Assembly (NCBI GenBank): GCA_051659505.1
Contig: JBOFOQ010000035.1
Location: 1 to 32,975, forward strand
Length of the DNA stretch: 32,975 bases
Direction: 5' to 3'
Source: JAGNZR01 sp051659505
Lineage (GTDB): Bacteria > Fusobacteriota > Fusobacteriia > Fusobacteriales > Fusobacteriaceae
This document shows positions 32,687-32,975 of the stretch, piece after piece; position 1 is the first letter of the stretch, and every line of letters begins with the position of its first letter. The notes under the pieces are model-generated. The model worked only from the letters and a program-made list of their open reading frames with translations, did not search any database and was not told where the DNA came from. The translations under genes were made by a program, and so were the position numbers.

Positions 32687-32975
32687 GTGTGCCCGGCATG
32701 GGTAATAGCTAGGCGATGAAAGTTCGCTGTAGGCTTTGCAATGGGAACTACTAGCTTAAGACAAGGGTGTCCACGGTGACGTGGAATCTGAAGGAAGTCA
32801 GCGGCAAAACTCTGGCCTGATGAAGAAAAATTACATATAAGGCTGTTTTAGAATGGATGAGTTTGCATAACAAAACAAAGTCCAACATTGCACGAATTCT
32901 ATTCAGTAAATGTAGCAGGTAAATGGAGGGAAAGGTATTACTCTTACCCGGGGAGGTCTGTTGAATACGAAGTTG
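32687..32975 (+). mobile_element. Group IIC intron, 5' part (continues past window)
   Basis: From 32687 the sequence begins GTGTGCCCGGCATGGGT, the 5' end shared with the Oceanobacillus iheyensis group IIC intron as I recall it. It continues through matching domain I landmarks: AAGGGTGTCC, TGGAATCTGAAGGAAG, GGCAAA, ATGGATGAGTTTGCATAAC with AAAACAAAGTCC, and CTTACCCGGGGAGGTCTG near 32940-32960. This covers domain I and the beginning of what follows. The reverse transcriptase/maturase gene and domains V-VI would lie beyond the window and are not seen. Insertion immediately downstream of an intrinsic terminator is the known habit of class C introns and supports the call. Confidence 0.9.

Overview
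This is an AT-rich chromosomal segment of an anaerobic bacterium, most likely a member of the Fusobacteriota (Fusobacterium or a close relative such as Cetobacterium). The assignment is inferred from low GC, AGGAGG-type ribosome binding sites, a glutamate mutase/methylaspartate ammonia-lyase cluster, and a rimP-nusA-infB operon carrying a fused YlxR-YlxQ protein. No rRNA or tRNA gene is visible, so species cannot be fixed.

Layout. (1) Positions 2-349 hold the 3' part of a small secreted FMN-binding-domain protein, closed by a perfect bidirectional hairpin. (2) From about 15.95 kb leftward to 394, on the minus strand, lies a nearly unbroken information-processing and proteostasis run in transcription order: rimP, nusA, ylxRQ fusion, infB, rbfA, recJ, then tig, then clpP, clpX, lon, engB, valS. 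A good promoter and a 12-bp leader hairpin precede rimP. A 34-bp perfect palindrome separates tig from clpP. (3) Plus strand 16.2-26.5 kb: murI (glutamate racemase), an AbgT-family transporter, then glmS-glmL-glmE (B12-dependent glutamate mutase and its partner protein), mal (methylaspartate ammonia-lyase) and citD-citE-citF (citrate-lyase-type complex). (4) Minus strand 26.5-31.0 kb: a TM2-domain protein, a TVP38/DedA-like membrane protein, an SPFH/prohibitin-like protein, a radical SAM/SPASM-like protein and a YjeM-type APC permease. (5) Plus strand 31.3-32.7 kb: metK under a SAM-I riboswitch with a visible terminator/antiterminator switch. (6) From 32687 to the window end: the 5' part of a group IIC intron placed just beyond the metK terminator.

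How it works together. The central cluster encodes most of the methylaspartate route of glutamate fermentation: glutamate to 3-methylaspartate (GlmE/GlmS), to mesaconate and ammonia (Mal). Mesaconate must be hydrated to citramalate by an enzyme not in this window, and citramalate split to acetate and pyruvate. CitDEF is therefore better read as a citramalate lyase than a citrate lyase, by context. All key catalytic residues known for glutamate mutase E (R66, R100, R149, E171) and Mal (H194, D238, E273, D307, K331) fall at the family's reference positions.

Several starts were placed by ribosome binding sites: nusA uses TTG, ylxRQ GTG, abgT GTG. clpP, murI, citE, citF, metK and the radical SAM gene start at an internal ATG rather than at the longest open frame. 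Most genes are ordinary. The points worth a second look are the citramalate-lyase reading, the AbgT and MurI association with glutamate fermentation, the ylxRQ fusion, the nusA-operon leader hairpin, the recJ start hairpin, several operator-like palindromes, and the group IIC intron.
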